Positions 19,816 to 30,680 are shown, counted from the stretch's first letter. The stretch: DNA of 64,000 nucleotides from Oxalobacter aliiformigenes (GCF_027116575.1 NZ_CP098252.1:2108001-2172000); one strand, 5' to 3'. Numbers and translations: made by a program. The notes: a model not told the origin generated them from the sequence alone.

Positions 19816-20694
19816 ATGAGGTTCTTTCTGTTCATCTTATGGCTACTGCACTGGCTGCCTTTGCCTGTGCTTGGTCGTCTCGGGAAATGTCTGGGAACAG
19901 TCTGCTATTACATGATGAAAAACCGGCGGCATATTGCCCTGACCAATCTCCGGCTTTGCTTTCCAGACATACCGGAAAAAGAACGCAGAAAAATTGCCCG
20001 GGAACACTTTCAGGGATACGGCCGCAGTATTTTAGAACGGGGGATTCTCTGGTGGGCCCCGGTGGAGAGAATCAAAAAACTCATTCATGTCGAACCCGCC
20101 GTCCCTTTCGATGACACACAGGCTGGCCCGGTCATTTTTCTGTGTCCCCATTTCGTCTGTCTTGAAATGCCAGGTGCCATCATCACGATGGGTTCCCCCG
20201 GCTGTTCAATCTATACCCAGCAGAAAAACCGCATTTTCGATGAAATGCTACGCAAGGGGCGAATGCGTTTCCATGACACGGTTCTCCTTTTCTCCCGTAG
20301 CCAGGGAATCAAACCGATTATTCGCGCATTGCACAAGAATATCCCGTTTCTGATGTTACCCGATATGGATTTCGGTTCCAGAGACGCGGAGTTCGTTCCT
20401 TTTTTCGGCCAGCCGGCCGCAACTCTGGTTGCTCCGTCACGTCTTGCAGCGGCAACCCATGCAAAGGTTATCCCCGTTGTCGCGACCTTTCTGCCTGACT
20501 ATCGGGGATGGAAAGTCAAATTTTATCCGGCATGGGAAAATTTTCCCGACAAGGACAACTGGACCTCTGCAAAACGTATGAACGAATTCATTGAACAGTG
20601 CATTCTGGAAACACCCTCCGAATATCTCTGGACACACAGGCGATTCAAAACACGTCCGGAAGGTTATCCGAAAGTCTATCCCGACAAAGAATGA
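19816..20694 (+). CDS. Lipid A biosynthesis acyltransferase (LpxL/HtrB family)
   Basis: A 292-residue inner-membrane acyltransferase adding a secondary acyl chain to lipid A. Residues 1-20 form a membrane anchor (FFLFILWLLHWLPLPVLG). The catalytic HX4E motif is HFVCLE near residue 113-118, within LCPHFVCLEMPG, and the later LMLPDMDFGSRDAEFVPFFG stretch is typical of the family. In related genomes two such genes sit between metK and dapF; here there is only one. Whether it is the lauroyl- or myristoyl-type enzyme cannot be read from sequence. Confidence 0.9.
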   Translation: MRFFLFILWLLHWLPLPVLGRLGKCLGTVCYYMMKNRRHIALTNLRLCFPDIPEKERRKIAREHFQGYGRSILERGILWWAPVERIKKLIHVEPAVPFDDTQAGPVIFLCPHFVCLEMPGAIITMGSPGCSIYTQQKNRIFDEMLRKGRMRFHDTVLLFSRSQGIKPIIRALHKNIPFLMLPDMDFGSRDAEFVPFFGQPAATLVAPSRLAAATHAKVIPVVATFLPDYRGWKVKFYPAWENFPDKDNWTSAKRMNEFIEQCILETPSEYLWTHRRFKTRPEGYPKVYPDKE

Positions 20695-20804
20695 TTTTTC
20701 CCAAAGATTCAGATATCACACCAGAAACATCGGCAATTTCCACTGACATGATTTGCACAATAACATATCATTTAACAAACGTCTCAAACGGTTGATACCC
20801 ATTC

Positions 20805-21668
20805 ATGAAACTGAAATTCACAAAAATGCACGGCGCGGGAAACGACTTTGTCGTGTTCAACGGTTGCGATCAGGACATCAACCTTACAACGGCACAATTC
20901 CGGTTTATAGCTGACAGACGTTTCGGAATCGGAGCAGACCAGATTCTCATTGTCGAAAAAACCGAAAAAGCAGGCATCGATTTCCGTTACAGAATATTCA
21001 ATGCGGATGGCGGTGAAGTGGAACAATGCGGAAATGGCGCACGAGCCTTTGCCAGATATGTTACCGACTTCAAAATGACAAGCCATAACCCGATCAGGGT
21101 TGAAACAAAAGCCGGCATTATCGAATTATTCATTGAGAATAACGGCACAGTTACTGTCAACATGGGCAAACCCGAATTTGCCCTCGCCAGAATTCCGTTC
21201 GACGCCAATGGCCTGAAAGGGACCCCGACAGGCGACGATATAGTCTGGCCTCTTCTCCTGGACAACGAATCCGTTTCTCAGGAAATCGACATTTCTGTCG
21301 TATCCATGGGAAACCCCCATGCGGTTCAGGTTGTCCGAAATATCGACGAGGCGCCTGTTATTTTGCAAGGCCCTCTTATCGAAAATCACAAACGTTTCCC
21401 GAACCGGGTCAACGCCGGTTTCATGGAAATCGAAAACCGTCACTCGATCAGACTCCGCGTTTTCGAAAGAGGTGCAGGTGAAACACTGGCATGCGGAACA
21501 GGGGCATGCGCCGCTGCCGTTGCCGGAATACGCCGGGGTCTTCTCGATTCTCCTGTAACAGTCAAGGCCCGTGGCGGCATACTTGAAATTGCATGGAATG
21601 GTTATGGACATGACGTCATGATGACGGGACCTGCCGTTATCGTTTTTAATGGTGAAATTGACTTGTGA
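20805..21668 (+). CDS. dapF: Diaminopimelate epimerase
   Basis: A 287-residue PLP-independent epimerase converting LL- to meso-diaminopimelate for lysine and peptidoglycan. The two catalytic cysteines are in [13 protein letters not shown] (near residue 71-75) and [16 protein letters not shown] (near 228). [14 protein letters not shown] at the N-terminus is standard. A PPK2 gene begins six bases after the stop, so the two are very likely co-transcribed. Confidence 0.97.
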   Translation: MKLKFTKMHGAGNDFVVFNGCDQDINLTTAQFRFIADRRFGIGADQILIVEKTEKAGIDFRYRIFNADGGEVEQCGNGARAFARYVTDFKMTSHNPIRVETKAGIIELFIENNGTVTVNMGKPEFALARIPFDANGLKGTPTGDDIVWPLLLDNESVSQEIDISVVSMGNPHAVQVVRNIDEAPVILQGPLIENHKRFPNRVNAGFMEIENRHSIRLRVFERGAGETLACGTGACAAAVAGIRRGLLDSPVTVKARGGILEIAWNGYGHDVMMTGPAVIVFNGEIDL

Positions 21669-21674
21669 GGCATT

Positions 21675-22541
21675 ATGAAAATCGATCCGGAAATCTTTCG
21701 TGTACTGGCTGATACCGATATCCGTCTGAAAGACTGTCCCACTCTCATCAAGCCATATTACAGGACAAAAAAAGAATACCGGCAAATGCTCGAAGAGGAT
21801 ACAAAAGAACTGAGCGAGCTGCAAAGTGTCCTGAACGCTTCAGGCCAATATGCACTTCTGATTATCTTTCAGGCAATGGATGCTGCCGGGAAAGACGGCG
21901 CCATCAAGCATGTCATGTCAGGTGTAAATCCGCAAGGTTGTCGCGTCTACAGTTTCAAACAACCCACGGAAAAAGAACTGAAACATGATTTTCTGTGGCG
22001 AGCCGTATGTCAATTGCCGGAACGTGGAGAAATCGGAATATTCAACCGTTCCTATTATGAAGATGTCCTGGTCGTGAAAGTTCATCCGGAGATTCTCGAC
22101 AGGCAGAACCTGCCCGACATGAAAGCGGGAACCGATCTGTGGGAAGACCGTTACCGGTCCATACGCGAACTCGAGGCCCATCTTCATCGTAACGGTACCC
22201 GGATCATCAAATTCTTCCTGCATGTATCAAAAGAAGAACAACGCAAACGTTTACTGGAACGTATTGATATTCCGGACAAGAACTGGAAACTCAGCCTCGC
22301 CGATTTCGAAGAAAGAAAATACTGGGACGAATACATGGATGCTTTCGAAAAATGTCTGCTGGCGACCACGACAGACAATTGTCCCTGGTATTTTGTTCCC
22401 GCAGACGACAAGAACAATGCCCGACTGATTATCTCATCAGTCATTCTCAAAACCCTGAAAGACCTGAAATTGTCCTATCCCCACGCAACCAAAAAGCATT
22501 ATCATCAGCTGGAAATGCTCAGAAAAAAACTGGAAGAATAG
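21675..22541 (+). CDS. Polyphosphate kinase 2 family protein
   Basis: A 288-residue PPK2-domain protein, a P-loop fold that transfers phosphate between polyphosphate and nucleotides. The Walker A-like stretch is [19 protein letters not shown] (about residues 61-79), the lid module carries [17 protein letters not shown], and [18 protein letters not shown] follows. Single-domain enzymes of this class phosphorylate AMP, ADP or GDP; which applies here is not evident. Located 6 bp after dapF. Confidence 0.9.
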   Translation: MKIDPEIFRVLADTDIRLKDCPTLIKPYYRTKKEYRQMLEEDTKELSELQSVLNASGQYALLIIFQAMDAAGKDGAIKHVMSGVNPQGCRVYSFKQPTEKELKHDFLWRAVCQLPERGEIGIFNRSYYEDVLVVKVHPEILDRQNLPDMKAGTDLWEDRYRSIRELEAHLHRNGTRIIKFFLHVSKEEQRKRLLERIDIPDKNWKLSLADFEERKYWDEYMDAFEKCLLATTTDNCPWYFVPADDKNNARLIISSVILKTLKDLKLSYPHATKKHYHQLEMLRKKLEE

Positions 22542-22547
22542 GACGAC

Positions 22548-22591
22548 AAACCCGCCCGTTTTCTGGCAAGCAAGAGACTGGCGGGTTTTGC
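22548..22591 (+). terminator. Candidate terminator after ppk2
   Basis: AAACCCGCC pairs with GGCGGGTTT across a 22-base loop, followed by TTTT-G; long loop lowers confidence. Confidence 0.5.
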
Positions 22592-23070
22592 ATCTGGACA
22601 GTCAAACCACCTGCCTCTTTCATGAACTACAGGTTCAGTCATTCTGTATCGCCTTTATCCTTTTCAGCGACCACGTTCCCTTTTTCCGCAAATCATGTCC
22701 CATACATGGGATTCTGAATAAAAAATTCATGCTGTCCGGAAATATTTCTGCCCCACGAAACATTTCCGGACGAAAACCAAACAATAAACCAATAAGATAT
22801 TGTTTATAAATATATTTTTCATATTCCGCCAGACAGTCAAATGGTTTTTCACCATTTACACACCCCCTTTTCATTGCAAAAACAACAACAAAATTGAGTT
22901 CCAGAACCGGGACGTGCCCTGCAGAAATTTCAAAGTCATGTTTTAATGTCAAACAATGCAATGAACGCATTAAAAATACAGTTCATCAAACACTTTTCCG
23001 TATTACCGACACCCTCGGCAATATCAGAACAGTGTGGACAAAATCTGAATCACTCATCAAGGAGAGCAAT
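22592..23070. other. Intergenic region upstream of ahpC
   Basis: About 480 bp, AT-rich. It contains a perfect 10-bp inverted repeat (GTCCGGAAAT at 22734-22743, ATTTCCGGAC at 22762-22771) and presumably the ahpC promoter and any peroxide-sensor site, which I could not pin down. A 111-codon minus-strand frame (22635-22970) has no ribosome site. Confidence 0.5.
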
Positions 23071-23637
23071 ATGTCATCACTGATCAACGCACAAATCAAA
23101 CCATTCAAGGCAGAGGCATATCACAATGGCCAATTTGTCACAGTAACGGACAATGACCTGAAAGGGAAATGGGCGGTTGTATTTTTCTATCCAGCTGACT
23201 TTACTTTCGTCTGCCCGACAGAACTGGGTGATCTGGCTGACCATTATGAAGAATTCAAAAAGATGGGAGTCGAAATCTATTCTGTTTCCACCGATACCCA
23301 TTTCGTCCACAAGGCATGGCATGATGCATCCGATACCATCAAGAAAATCCAGTTTCCGATGGTAGGTGACCCGACAGGCAGAATCAGCCGTGACTTTAAC
23401 GTCATGATCGAAGAAGAAGGCGTTGCCTTGCGCGGAACCTTTGTCATCAATCCGGAAGGACAGATCAAGCTGTGCGAAATCCATGACCTGGGTATTGGCC
23501 GTTCCGCCAAGGAACTGATCCGCAAAGTCCAGGCTGCACAATATGTTGCAACACACAAAGGACAGGTATGCCCGGCTTCCTGGCAACCAGGCAGTGAAAC
23601 TTTGGCGCCTTCCCTGGATCTGGTCGGCAAGATCTGA
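23071..23637 (+). CDS. ahpC: Alkyl hydroperoxide reductase subunit C (peroxiredoxin)
   Basis: A 188-residue typical 2-Cys peroxiredoxin reducing hydrogen peroxide and organic peroxides. Peroxidatic Cys48 sits in FYPADFTFVCPTE and resolving Cys167 in GQVCPASW. AAGGAGAG precedes the ATG; the open frame further upstream is non-coding. AhpF, its flavoprotein reductase, follows 112 bp downstream. In an oxygen-sensitive organism this pair is a main peroxide defence (inference). Confidence 0.97.
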   Translation: MSSLINAQIKPFKAEAYHNGQFVTVTDNDLKGKWAVVFFYPADFTFVCPTELGDLADHYEEFKKMGVEIYSVSTDTHFVHKAWHDASDTIKKIQFPMVGDPTGRISRDFNVMIEEEGVALRGTFVINPEGQIKLCEIHDLGIGRSAKELIRKVQAAQYVATHKGQVCPASWQPGSETLAPSLDLVGKI

Positions 23638-23749
23638 TCCTTTCGCCTGACCGGGTTCCCGTGAATTGTTTCCGGGAACCTGTTTTCCATGAAGCGGTGG
23701 ATTATCCATCGATTCAGTTTTCACGGCTATCTCAACCGGACAGAGAAAC

Positions 23750-25297
23750 ATGCTCGACAATCAAGTAAAAGAACAACTCAGGAACTATCTCGCCAAACTG
23801 GTCAATCCGATTGAGATAGTCGCCTCAATCAACGATACCGAAAAATCCCGTGAAATGACAGCACTCCTGCAAGACATTGCGGAGCTGTCTTCCAAAATCA
23901 CTCTGACAGAACAGGCAAACGAAGACAAAAGATCCCCCTCATTTTCAGTAAACCGCCCGGACGGAAACGTCCACATCCGCTTTGCCGGTCTCCCCATGGG
24001 CCACGAATTCACCTCACTCGTACTGGCACTGCTCCAAACCGGTGGATATCCGCCAAAAGTGGAACCTGACGTCATCGAGCAGATCCGAAATCTCGAAGGA
24101 ACCTATCAGTTCGAAACCTATATTTCGCTCAGCTGCCAGAACTGCCCCGAAGTCGTTCAGGCCCTCAATCTGATGGCCGTAATCAATCCGAACATTTCCC
24201 ACGTCATGATCGACGGAGCGATTTTCCAGGACGAAGTCAACGACCGTCATATCATGGCCGTGCCGACCATTTACCTCAATGGCAAGGAGTTCGGCCAAGG
24301 GCGTATGAACATCAAGGAAATCCTGGCCAAAGTCGATACCGGCAGTTCCAAACGGGAAGCGGAAAAAATATCTGCCAAGGCGCCCTTCGATGTTCTGGTT
24401 ATCGGAGGCGGTTCGGCTGCTGTCACATCGGCGATCTATGCGGCAAGAAAGGGAATCCGTACCGGCCTGATCACTGAAAATTTCGGTGGACAGATTCTGA
24501 ATACGACAGACATCGAAAACATCATTGCCATCAAGAAAATCGAAGGAACTCATCTCGCTGCCGTCTATGAAGATAACGTCAGAAATCATGACATTGACGT
24601 CATGATGCCCCATCGTGCGACCAATCTGGTTCCCGGCGAACTGATTGAGGTCCAGCTGGAAAACGGCGCTTCGGTCAAAAGCAGAACCGTCATTGTCGCA
24701 ACTGGCGCCAGCTGGCGAAAAATGCAGGTTCCGGGAGAGGAAAAATATATCGGCCGGGGTATCGCTTTCTGTCCACACTGTGATGGCCCGCTCTATAAAA
24801 ACAAGAAAATTGCCGTCATTGGCGGAGGCAATTCGGCCGTCGAGGCAGCGATTGATTTGGCAACCATTGCAGAACATGTCTCGGTTCTGGTCCGTGGAAC
24901 AAAATTGACAGCGGATACCGTATTGCAGGACAAGCTGTTTTCCCTGAAGAATGTCACATTGATCACTCAGGCAAAAACAGTTGAGGTAACGGGAGACGGA
25001 CAAAAAGTGAATGGACTCGTATACCAAGACCTCTCCACTTCTTCAAACCGTACTTTGCCGGTCGCCGGTATTTTCGTCCAGATCGGACAGGTTCCCACTA
25101 CCGAATGGCTGAAAGAAACACCTGTCAAGCTGAATGAAAAGAATGAAATCGAAGTCGATGTTTACAACAGGACATCCGTACCCGGTATTTTCGCTGCAGG
25201 AGATGTGACATCTTCACCTTACAAGCAAATCGTCATCGCCATGGGGGATGGGGCAAAAGCATCCTTAAGTGCATTCGATTACCTGATCCGTCACTGA
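23750..25297 (+). CDS. ahpF: Alkyl hydroperoxide reductase subunit F
   Basis: A 515-residue FAD/NADH-dependent disulfide reductase that recharges AhpC. The N-terminal domain is a double thioredoxin fold with its redox pair SCQNCPE (Cys129/Cys132); the thioredoxin-reductase-like part has [19 protein letters not shown] (FAD), FCPHCDGP (second redox pair), [16 protein letters not shown] (NADH) and the C-terminal [13 protein letters not shown]. Complete and of normal length, ending at an intrinsic terminator. Confidence 0.97.
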   Translation: MLDNQVKEQLRNYLAKLVNPIEIVASINDTEKSREMTALLQDIAELSSKITLTEQANEDKRSPSFSVNRPDGNVHIRFAGLPMGHEFTSLVLALLQTGGYPPKVEPDVIEQIRNLEGTYQFETYISLSCQNCPEVVQALNLMAVINPNISHVMIDGAIFQDEVNDRHIMAVPTIYLNGKEFGQGRMNIKEILAKVDTGSSKREAEKISAKAPFDVLVIGGGSAAVTSAIYAARKGIRTGLITENFGGQILNTTDIENIIAIKKIEGTHLAAVYEDNVRNHDIDVMMPHRATNLVPGELIEVQLENGASVKSRTVIVATGASWRKMQVPGEEKYIGRGIAFCPHCDGPLYKNKKIAVIGGGNSAVEAAIDLATIAEHVSVLVRGTKLTADTVLQDKLFSLKNVTLITQAKTVEVTGDGQKVNGLVYQDLSTSSNRTLPVAGIFVQIGQVPTTEWLKETPVKLNEKNEIEVDVYNRTSVPGIFAAGDVTSSPYKQIVIAMGDGAKASLSAFDYLIRH

Positions 25298-25316
25298 TCA
25301 ATTGTCGTTTTGCCAG

Positions 25317-25344
25317 GGCCGTTATTGAATAACGGCCTTTTTTA
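25317..25344 (+). terminator. ahpCF terminator
   Basis: GGCCGTTATT and AATAACGGCC form a tight hairpin followed by seven T. Confidence 0.92.
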
Positions 25345-25402
25345 TTGGTATTGTTATAAAGTTGCGCAAGACAGGCGACATCCATTTTTATCACGGAAAC
25401 CT

Positions 25403-26230
25403 ATGCAAATCGAAGAAAAAATCACCAAAGCCGCCGAACTCATCCTGCAGGCTGACGGACTGCTGATTGCGGCCGGAGCCGGTATGGGAGTCGATTCGGG
25501 ACTTCCCGACTTCCGGGGAAACGAAGGGCTATGGCGTGCTTATCCCGAACTCGGCAAACATCGCATCTCATTTGTCGAAATTGCCAATCCGAATGCTTTC
25601 TCCGACAATGCCCGTCTGGCATGGGGTTTTTACGGACACCGGCTGAAACGCTACCGGGAAACACAACCTCATGAAGGTTTCCGGATTCTGAAAGAAATCG
25701 CTGAAAAACGGGTTCATGGCGCTTTTATTTTCACAAGCAACGTGGATGGACAGTTTCAGAAAGCAGGATTCGATGACTCCCGCATTGCAGAATGCCACGG
25801 TTCCATCCACCACTTGCAGTGCACGATACCTTGTTCTGCCTCGATCTGGACGAGTGAAGGATTATCCGTTGAAATCGATGAAGAAAACTGCCGCCTTCTC
25901 TCGAACTTCCCGCTATGTCCGGAATGTCATGGACTGTCACGCCCCAACATTTTGATGTTCAATGATTGGGGCTGGATATCCAACCGGACCGAAATGCAAA
26001 TGGAACGTTTGAACAAATGGTATCGCAAAACCAGCCGGCTGGTGGTTATCGAAATCGGCGCCGGTGTGCATGTTCCGACGGTCCGGCGTGCCAGCGAATC
26101 ATTTAACGTTCCCATCATCAGAATCAATCCGGATTACCCTGAAGTCCCCAAATCAACGGACATCGGATTGGCGCTTGGCGCGACTGATGCCCTCCGATCC
26201 ATCAAAAACCGGATTGAACTCATCGCATAA
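25403..26230 (+). CDS. Sir2-family NAD-dependent deacylase
   Basis: A 275-residue sirtuin removing acyl groups from lysines with NAD. The NAD-site motif [30 protein letters not shown] (TQN-equivalent), catalytic His in [11 protein letters not shown] and a zinc-type Cys pattern (LQC...C and CPECHG) are visible; [13 protein letters not shown] lies near the end. The frame is open to 25310 across the ahpF terminator, so ATG 25403 is chosen. It is followed 28 bp later by thiM. The zinc spacing is unusual and the natural substrate is unknown. Confidence 0.88.
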   Translation: MQIEEKITKAAELILQADGLLIAAGAGMGVDSGLPDFRGNEGLWRAYPELGKHRISFVEIANPNAFSDNARLAWGFYGHRLKRYRETQPHEGFRILKEIAEKRVHGAFIFTSNVDGQFQKAGFDDSRIAECHGSIHHLQCTIPCSASIWTSEGLSVEIDEENCRLLSNFPLCPECHGLSRPNILMFNDWGWISNRTEMQMERLNKWYRKTSRLVVIEIGAGVHVPTVRRASESFNVPIIRINPDYPEVPKSTDIGLALGATDALRSIKNRIELIA

Positions 26231-26258
26231 CCCGACATTCAACGCAAGAACCACTCAA

Positions 26259-27092
26259 ATGACTTCGCCAAAAACATTCGCGGAAAACCTCTGGAACGAT
26301 GTCGTTCAAGTCAGGGCAAAAACGCCACTGATCCACAACATCACCAATCTCGTCGTGATGAGCTACAACGCCAACGTCCTGCTGGCTCTGGGTGCAGCAC
26401 CGGTTATGGCCCATGCACGGGAAGAAGTGGCTGAAATGGCATCCATCGCCAATGCTCTGGTTCTCAATATCGGAACATTGCAACCTGAATGGATCGAATC
26501 CATGAAACTGGCGGCATACGCCGCTCATACCCGCCATATTCCTGTCGTACTGGATCCGGTCGGCGCAGGAGCGACGACCTACCGGAACGAAGTCATTCAT
26601 GAACTCCTGCTTTATGCAAAACCGGATATCATCCGCGGAAATGCCTCGGAAATCATGAGCGTAGCCGGAACGGCAGCGCCAACCCGCGGGGTTGAAAGTA
26701 CACAGCCTTCCGGCAATGCCATTCATGCCGCACGCAAACTGGCCAAAGACATAAAAGGAACGGTTTGCGTTTCAGGAGCGACAGACCACATCTTCGACAG
26801 TACCGGACGAAAAGCCAGCCTTGATAACGGACATATCTGGATGACAAGAATTACCGGAGCCGGTTGCTCGGCCAGCGCCATGATAGGCGCATTCGCGGCC
26901 ATCCAGCCTGATTACTGGCAAGCAGTGACAGCCGCGATGGCTTATATGGGTATTGCAGGAGAACTGGCCGCCGAAACGGTCATATCACAGAATCTGGGTG
27001 TCGGCTCCATGCAAACAGCATTGCTCGACAAATTGCAGTTAATGGACAAAAACGAGTTCCTGACCAGACTGAAAATATCATCAAACGCATAA
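26259..27092 (+). CDS. thiM: Hydroxyethylthiazole kinase
   Basis: A 277-residue ribokinase-fold enzyme phosphorylating 4-methyl-5-(2-hydroxyethyl)thiazole in thiamine salvage. The N-terminal [30 protein letters not shown] stretch (given here in outline), [16 protein letters not shown] and the anion-hole/catalytic TGAGCSASA motif are conserved; the Cys in GAGC is typical of ThiM. No TPP riboswitch lies upstream, since the sirtuin gene ends 28 bp before. No thiD or thiE is nearby. Confidence 0.95.
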   Translation: MTSPKTFAENLWNDVVQVRAKTPLIHNITNLVVMSYNANVLLALGAAPVMAHAREEVAEMASIANALVLNIGTLQPEWIESMKLAAYAAHTRHIPVVLDPVGAGATTYRNEVIHELLLYAKPDIIRGNASEIMSVAGTAAPTRGVESTQPSGNAIHAARKLAKDIKGTVCVSGATDHIFDSTGRKASLDNGHIWMTRITGAGCSASAMIGAFAAIQPDYWQAVTAAMAYMGIAGELAAETVISQNLGVGSMQTALLDKLQLMDKNEFLTRLKISSNA

Positions 27093-27122
27093 ATTCCGGA
27101 AACCCGGCGGTATTTTCCCGCA

Positions 27123-27728
27123 TCAGGAAAGAGCCGCCATACGTGCAAGCGCTTTCTGCCGCTTCAGTTCAGCCCGCCGGGCACGCTGGATTTCCGCTTC
27201 TTTCCGACTCAAAAGACAACCGCACCATTTCTGACGATACAGCCCCAATTCCTTTGAAAGATTGATCCCGTCATACCAGTATGGCCTGAAATCCCGGTAC
27301 AGAAATAATATCCCGGTTTCCCGTGCAACTTGCTTTGCCGCCAGACAAATCGCCTCATGATGCTGGTATCTCGAATACAGCAGACTGGTCGTAAAAAACC
27401 GGAAACCCCGTTTCCTCGCTTCCTGAGCCGTCGGCAACAGGCGTTGCCGATAACAGATCGTACAGCGTTCTCCTTCCATAGTGATTCCATTCAACTCCCT
27501 GATCCACCCGGCAGGCTTTTGCGCTTCACCGGCAAAAACAATCGGATATCCCAACTTGTCGGCAGCAAGCTGTGCAGATGCCCTGCGCAGGTCGTATTCT
27601 TCTTCCGGATGAATATTGGGATTGAAAAAGAAAGCGGTGACATCAAATCCCTCATTCCGCAAATGCACAACCGGCATCAATGAACAGGGGCCACAACATA
27701 TATGAAGAAAAACGGAAGTCGCATTCAT
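27123..27728 (-). CDS. queH: Epoxyqueuosine reductase QueH
   Basis: A 201-residue protein of the former DUF208 family, which performs the final reduction of epoxyqueuosine to queuosine in tRNA as a non-cobalamin alternative to QueG. Cysteine motifs for the iron-sulfur and metal sites are visible: HICCGPCS at residues 9-16, ERCTICYRQR, and KWCGCLLS near 165-172. RPYWYDGINLSKELGLYRQ is the family hallmark. The arginine/lysine-rich C-terminus could contact tRNA. It converges on thiM with a 30-bp gap. Confidence 0.92.
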   Translation of the reverse strand: MNATSVFLHICCGPCSLMPVVHLRNEGFDVTAFFFNPNIHPEEEYDLRRASAQLAADKLGYPIVFAGEAQKPAGWIRELNGITMEGERCTICYRQRLLPTAQEARKRGFRFFTTSLLYSRYQHHEAICLAAKQVARETGILFLYRDFRPYWYDGINLSKELGLYRQKWCGCLLSRKEAEIQRARRAELKRQKALARMAALS

Positions 27729-27753
27729 TTCTGCTCAAACTCTCTTGAACCTG

Positions 27754-29184
27754 TCATTCCACACGGACATGATAACTCAGTATGGATTGCCCATTTGCAG
27801 GGACTCTGATATTCCAGACTGCCATCATACCATCCCGGACATGAGGATAATTTTCCTGCAAAACCCGCCAGTCCCCCGGAATCGGTTCCCGGATCTGAAC
27901 GGTCACACTTTTGTTTTTCGCATTTTTCAACACGATTTCATAAGCGCTTTCATATTTTCTGGTCGCCGGATCCTTCGATGGCAACAATTCAAAGCGGGTC
28001 TGTTTCCTTGACCCCGTCACGTCAAAAGACTCTCCGATTTTCAGGTTGACCGTACCATCAACGGGTGTATGAGACATCCGGTTTTCCCCAAGAAACTGCT
28101 GGTCGCCACGATCGTCCGTCTGGTAGAAACGAATGGTACCGCCAGGCAAAGGAACACCCAGCCCGTCACCAGCGATATTCCTGAATGCGATTTCCATGTC
28201 CACAGGCAACCTGCCACCGGCATTCGACAAGCGGTTCCGGTAATAATAGCTTGCACCATTCATCACCCACTTCCTGACAATCCTGACATCATCTGAATTC
28301 AGAAGTGCATATTGTCTCGTCTGATCATTCGATAACGTTATCCGGTAAGGAAGAGTATACAAATGATAATCGGCAAAAGATTCCTGCGATGCTTCATTAC
28401 TGACCGGCATGGCATCCAGTTTGGCGGATCGGGCAGCCGCGGCCATCAATACCGGTCTGGCCATCGCGACATTCGGATTGCCTGCTATCAGCTGGACTTT
28501 CGCTTCCCGGTATTCCGTGCCACTGTTATTGCTGACAACGGCCCAGCCCGACACATTCATCCTGTTTTCTTTTTCATTCAGCCGGGCAATATAATGGGCA
28601 CTCCAGCTGATCCCGTTCGTCAAATAGTCCAGTTCGAGCCGACGGCCTCCGCCATTCTTACTGGTCATCCCGACAGTCAATACCGGTTTGCCATGTAATC
28701 CTTCAGGAATCCGGTCAAAAACAATCCGTCCGGGAACATCGGTCTCGATCCGGTCTCCGATCTTGAGAACAATTCCGTTCCGGGCAGACAGTATCTGTGC
28801 AGGTTCTTCTGTTTCGGTACCGGTAACCGTGTTGGTTCTGACCACGCGAACCATTTTGCCCACATAATGGTCCAGCAATGTTTGTTTCGATAACAGATTG
28901 TTATCGAAACAAATCTGATCGACAGTGATTTTTCCGGAAGAAAGATTCTTCAACATGACCGTTTCAGGCTGTATCCGCTCGCTGATATCCCCAAACCGGA
29001 CATTCACATCGCCGTTTTGCAGGGGCAATTGCCTGACATCCCTGACCATAGCCAGATCACGTTCGTAAATCGTTAAGGACATCTGTTTCTGGTCGGCTTT
29101 TCCGGTCTGCACAACTGGTGCAGCCAGAACAGATGCCGCAACGAAAACAAGAGAAAACAGCAAAGAATGCCTGAATGTCATCAT
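27754..29184 (-). CDS. Exported DUF4139 domain protein
   Basis: A 476-residue protein beginning with signal peptide MMTFRHSLLFSLVFVAASVLAAP. The C-terminal two thirds match my recollection of DUF4139, a beta-rich domain in secreted proteins of unknown role (segments such as LDYLTNGISWSAHYIARLN, and a C-terminal REPIPGDWRVL and ILSYHVRVE). I choose the ATG at 29184 because GGAG lies 10 bases upstream; earlier in-frame starts would put extra residues before the signal peptide. No membrane anchor at the C-terminus, so periplasmic or surface location is expected. Function unknown. Confidence 0.75.
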   Translation of the reverse strand: MMTFRHSLLFSLVFVAASVLAAPVVQTGKADQKQMSLTIYERDLAMVRDVRQLPLQNGDVNVRFGDISERIQPETVMLKNLSSGKITVDQICFDNNLLSKQTLLDHYVGKMVRVVRTNTVTGTETEEPAQILSARNGIVLKIGDRIETDVPGRIVFDRIPEGLHGKPVLTVGMTSKNGGGRRLELDYLTNGISWSAHYIARLNEKENRMNVSGWAVVSNNSGTEYREAKVQLIAGNPNVAMARPVLMAAAARSAKLDAMPVSNEASQESFADYHLYTLPYRITLSNDQTRQYALLNSDDVRIVRKWVMNGASYYYRNRLSNAGGRLPVDMEIAFRNIAGDGLGVPLPGGTIRFYQTDDRGDQQFLGENRMSHTPVDGTVNLKIGESFDVTGSRKQTRFELLPSKDPATRKYESAYEIVLKNAKNKSVTVQIREPIPGDWRVLQENYPHVRDGMMAVWNIRVPANGQSILSYHVRVE

Positions 29185-29261
29185 ATACAGGTTCTCCATA
29201 AGACCATCTGTAAAAACCGGAACAGCAAATATCCTGATCCGGCACATTCATCAGTTTGCAT

Positions 29262-29276
29262 CACCAGTAACTGGTG
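29262..29276. repeat. Short palindrome upstream of DUF4139 gene
   Basis: CACCAGTAACTGGTG has perfect 7-bp arms and lies 78 bp before the DUF4139 start codon, so it could be an operator. A T-run on the plus side (29281-29287) makes a weak terminator another option. Confidence 0.35.
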
Positions 29277-29343
29277 TACAGTTTTTTTACGTTTGAATAC
29301 AAAACCATCCGGAAATTCCGGACGGTCCCGGTTCCGCCGGTAT

Positions 29344-29376
29344 AAAAAAACAGGACAATTCAACTTGTCCTGTTTT
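29344..29376 (-). terminator. metY terminator
   Basis: Read leftward: AAAACAGGACAA, short loop, TTGTCCTGTTTT and a continued T-run. Confidence 0.9.
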
Positions 29377-29393
29377 CCGGAAACACGATGAAT

Positions 29394-30680
29394 TCAAATG
29401 ACGGCCAAAGCCTGATCAAGATCGGCGATCAGGTCTTCCGAATGCTCCAGACCGACCGACAAACGGATCATATCTTCACTGACCCCTGCTTTTTTCAGTT
29501 CTTCGGCACTCAGCTGGCGATGTGTCGTTGATGCGGAATGTGTTGCAAGAGAGCGGGCATCGCCGATATTGACCAACCGGGTAAACAGTTTGAAGGCATC
29601 CAGAACCTTGGCCCCCGCTTCACGGGCACTCATGCTACCGGATGGTTTCACACCAAAAGACAGCAAACTGGGCGCCTTGCCATTCATGTATTTCTGAAGC
29701 AATGCGTGATCGCGATGATCGGGCAATGCCGCACAGTTCACCCAGGAAACTTTCGGATGATCGTTCAGGAACCGGGCAATCGCCAGCGCATTCTCACACG
29801 TTCTGTCCATACGCAACGGCAGCGTTTCGATTCCTTGCAGAATCAGGAAAGCATTCATCGGTGAAAGCGCTCCTCCCATATTGCGCAAGGGAACGACTCT
29901 GGCCCTTGCGATGTAAGCGGCATCACCGAATACATCGGTATAAACGACACCATGATAGGAAACATCCGGCTCGCTCAACCGGTTGAATTTTTTCCTGTTT
30001 TCTTTCCAGGGAAACTTGCCGCTATCGACAATCGCCCCGGCAAGACTGTTTCCATGACCGTTCATCGATTTCGTCAATGCATGCACGACGATATCGGCCC
30101 CCCATTCAAAAGGACGGCACAAATAAGGGGTCGGAACCGTATTGTCCACAATCAGTGGAATACCATGAGCATGTGCAATATTGGCCAGCTTTTCGATATC
30201 CGTCACATTGCCAAGCGGATTGCCTACCGACTCACAGAAAATAGCCTTGGTCCTGTCGTCAATACGGGCGGAAAAATCATCTTCCAGAAGCGGATTGGCA
30301 AAACGGACTTCAATGCCATATTGCGGAAACGTATGGGCAAAGAGATTGTAACTTCCGCCATAAAGAGTGCTTGACGCGACGATATTGTCGCCGACTTCCG
30401 CCAGAGTCTGGATAGCGTATGTCACGGCTGTCATGCCGGATGCCAGCGCCAGAGCGCCGACTCCACCTTCCAGCGCGGCAACCCGCTTCTCCAGAACATC
30501 ATTGGTCGGATTCATGATCCGTGTATAAATATTGCCCGGCACCTTCAGATCGAAAAGATCGGCACCGTGCTGGGCATTATCGAAAGCGTAGGCAACCGTC
30601 TGATAAATAGGGACAGCGACAGATTTGGTCACGGGATCAGGCGAATAACCGGCATGGATGGCAAGAGTTTCAAATTTCAT
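29394..30680 (-). CDS. metY: O-acetylhomoserine sulfhydrylase
   Basis: A 428-residue Cys/Met-metabolism PLP enzyme making homocysteine directly from O-acetylhomoserine and sulfide. Evidence: the N-terminal FETLAIHAGYSPDP, YTRIMNPTNDVLEKRVAALEGG, the PLP-lysine region VVHALTKSMNGHGNSLAGA, and ATHSASTTHRQLS near the C-terminus, as in MetY and not in cystathionine synthase. It feeds methionine to MetK. Normal length; a clean terminator follows. Confidence 0.93.
   Translation of the reverse strand: MKFETLAIHAGYSPDPVTKSVAVPIYQTVAYAFDNAQHGADLFDLKVPGNIYTRIMNPTNDVLEKRVAALEGGVGALALASGMTAVTYAIQTLAEVGDNIVASSTLYGGSYNLFAHTFPQYGIEVRFANPLLEDDFSARIDDRTKAIFCESVGNPLGNVTDIEKLANIAHAHGIPLIVDNTVPTPYLCRPFEWGADIVVHALTKSMNGHGNSLAGAIVDSGKFPWKENRKKFNRLSEPDVSYHGVVYTDVFGDAAYIARARVVPLRNMGGALSPMNAFLILQGIETLPLRMDRTCENALAIARFLNDHPKVSWVNCAALPDHRDHALLQKYMNGKAPSLLSFGVKPSGSMSAREAGAKVLDAFKLFTRLVNIGDARSLATHSASTTHRQLSAEELKKAGVSEDMIRLSVGLEHSEDLIADLDQALAVI

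Noticed and set aside
22635..22970. 111-codon minus-strand frame upstream of ahpC
   Set aside because: No Shine-Dalgarno sequence and it spans a hairpin; cannot be supported as a gene.
24014..25027. 337-codon frame antisense to ahpF
   Set aside because: Shadow of a well-supported gene.
26231..26258. TPP riboswitch before thiM
   Set aside because: Only 28 bp separate thiM from the sirtuin gene, too short for a THI element.
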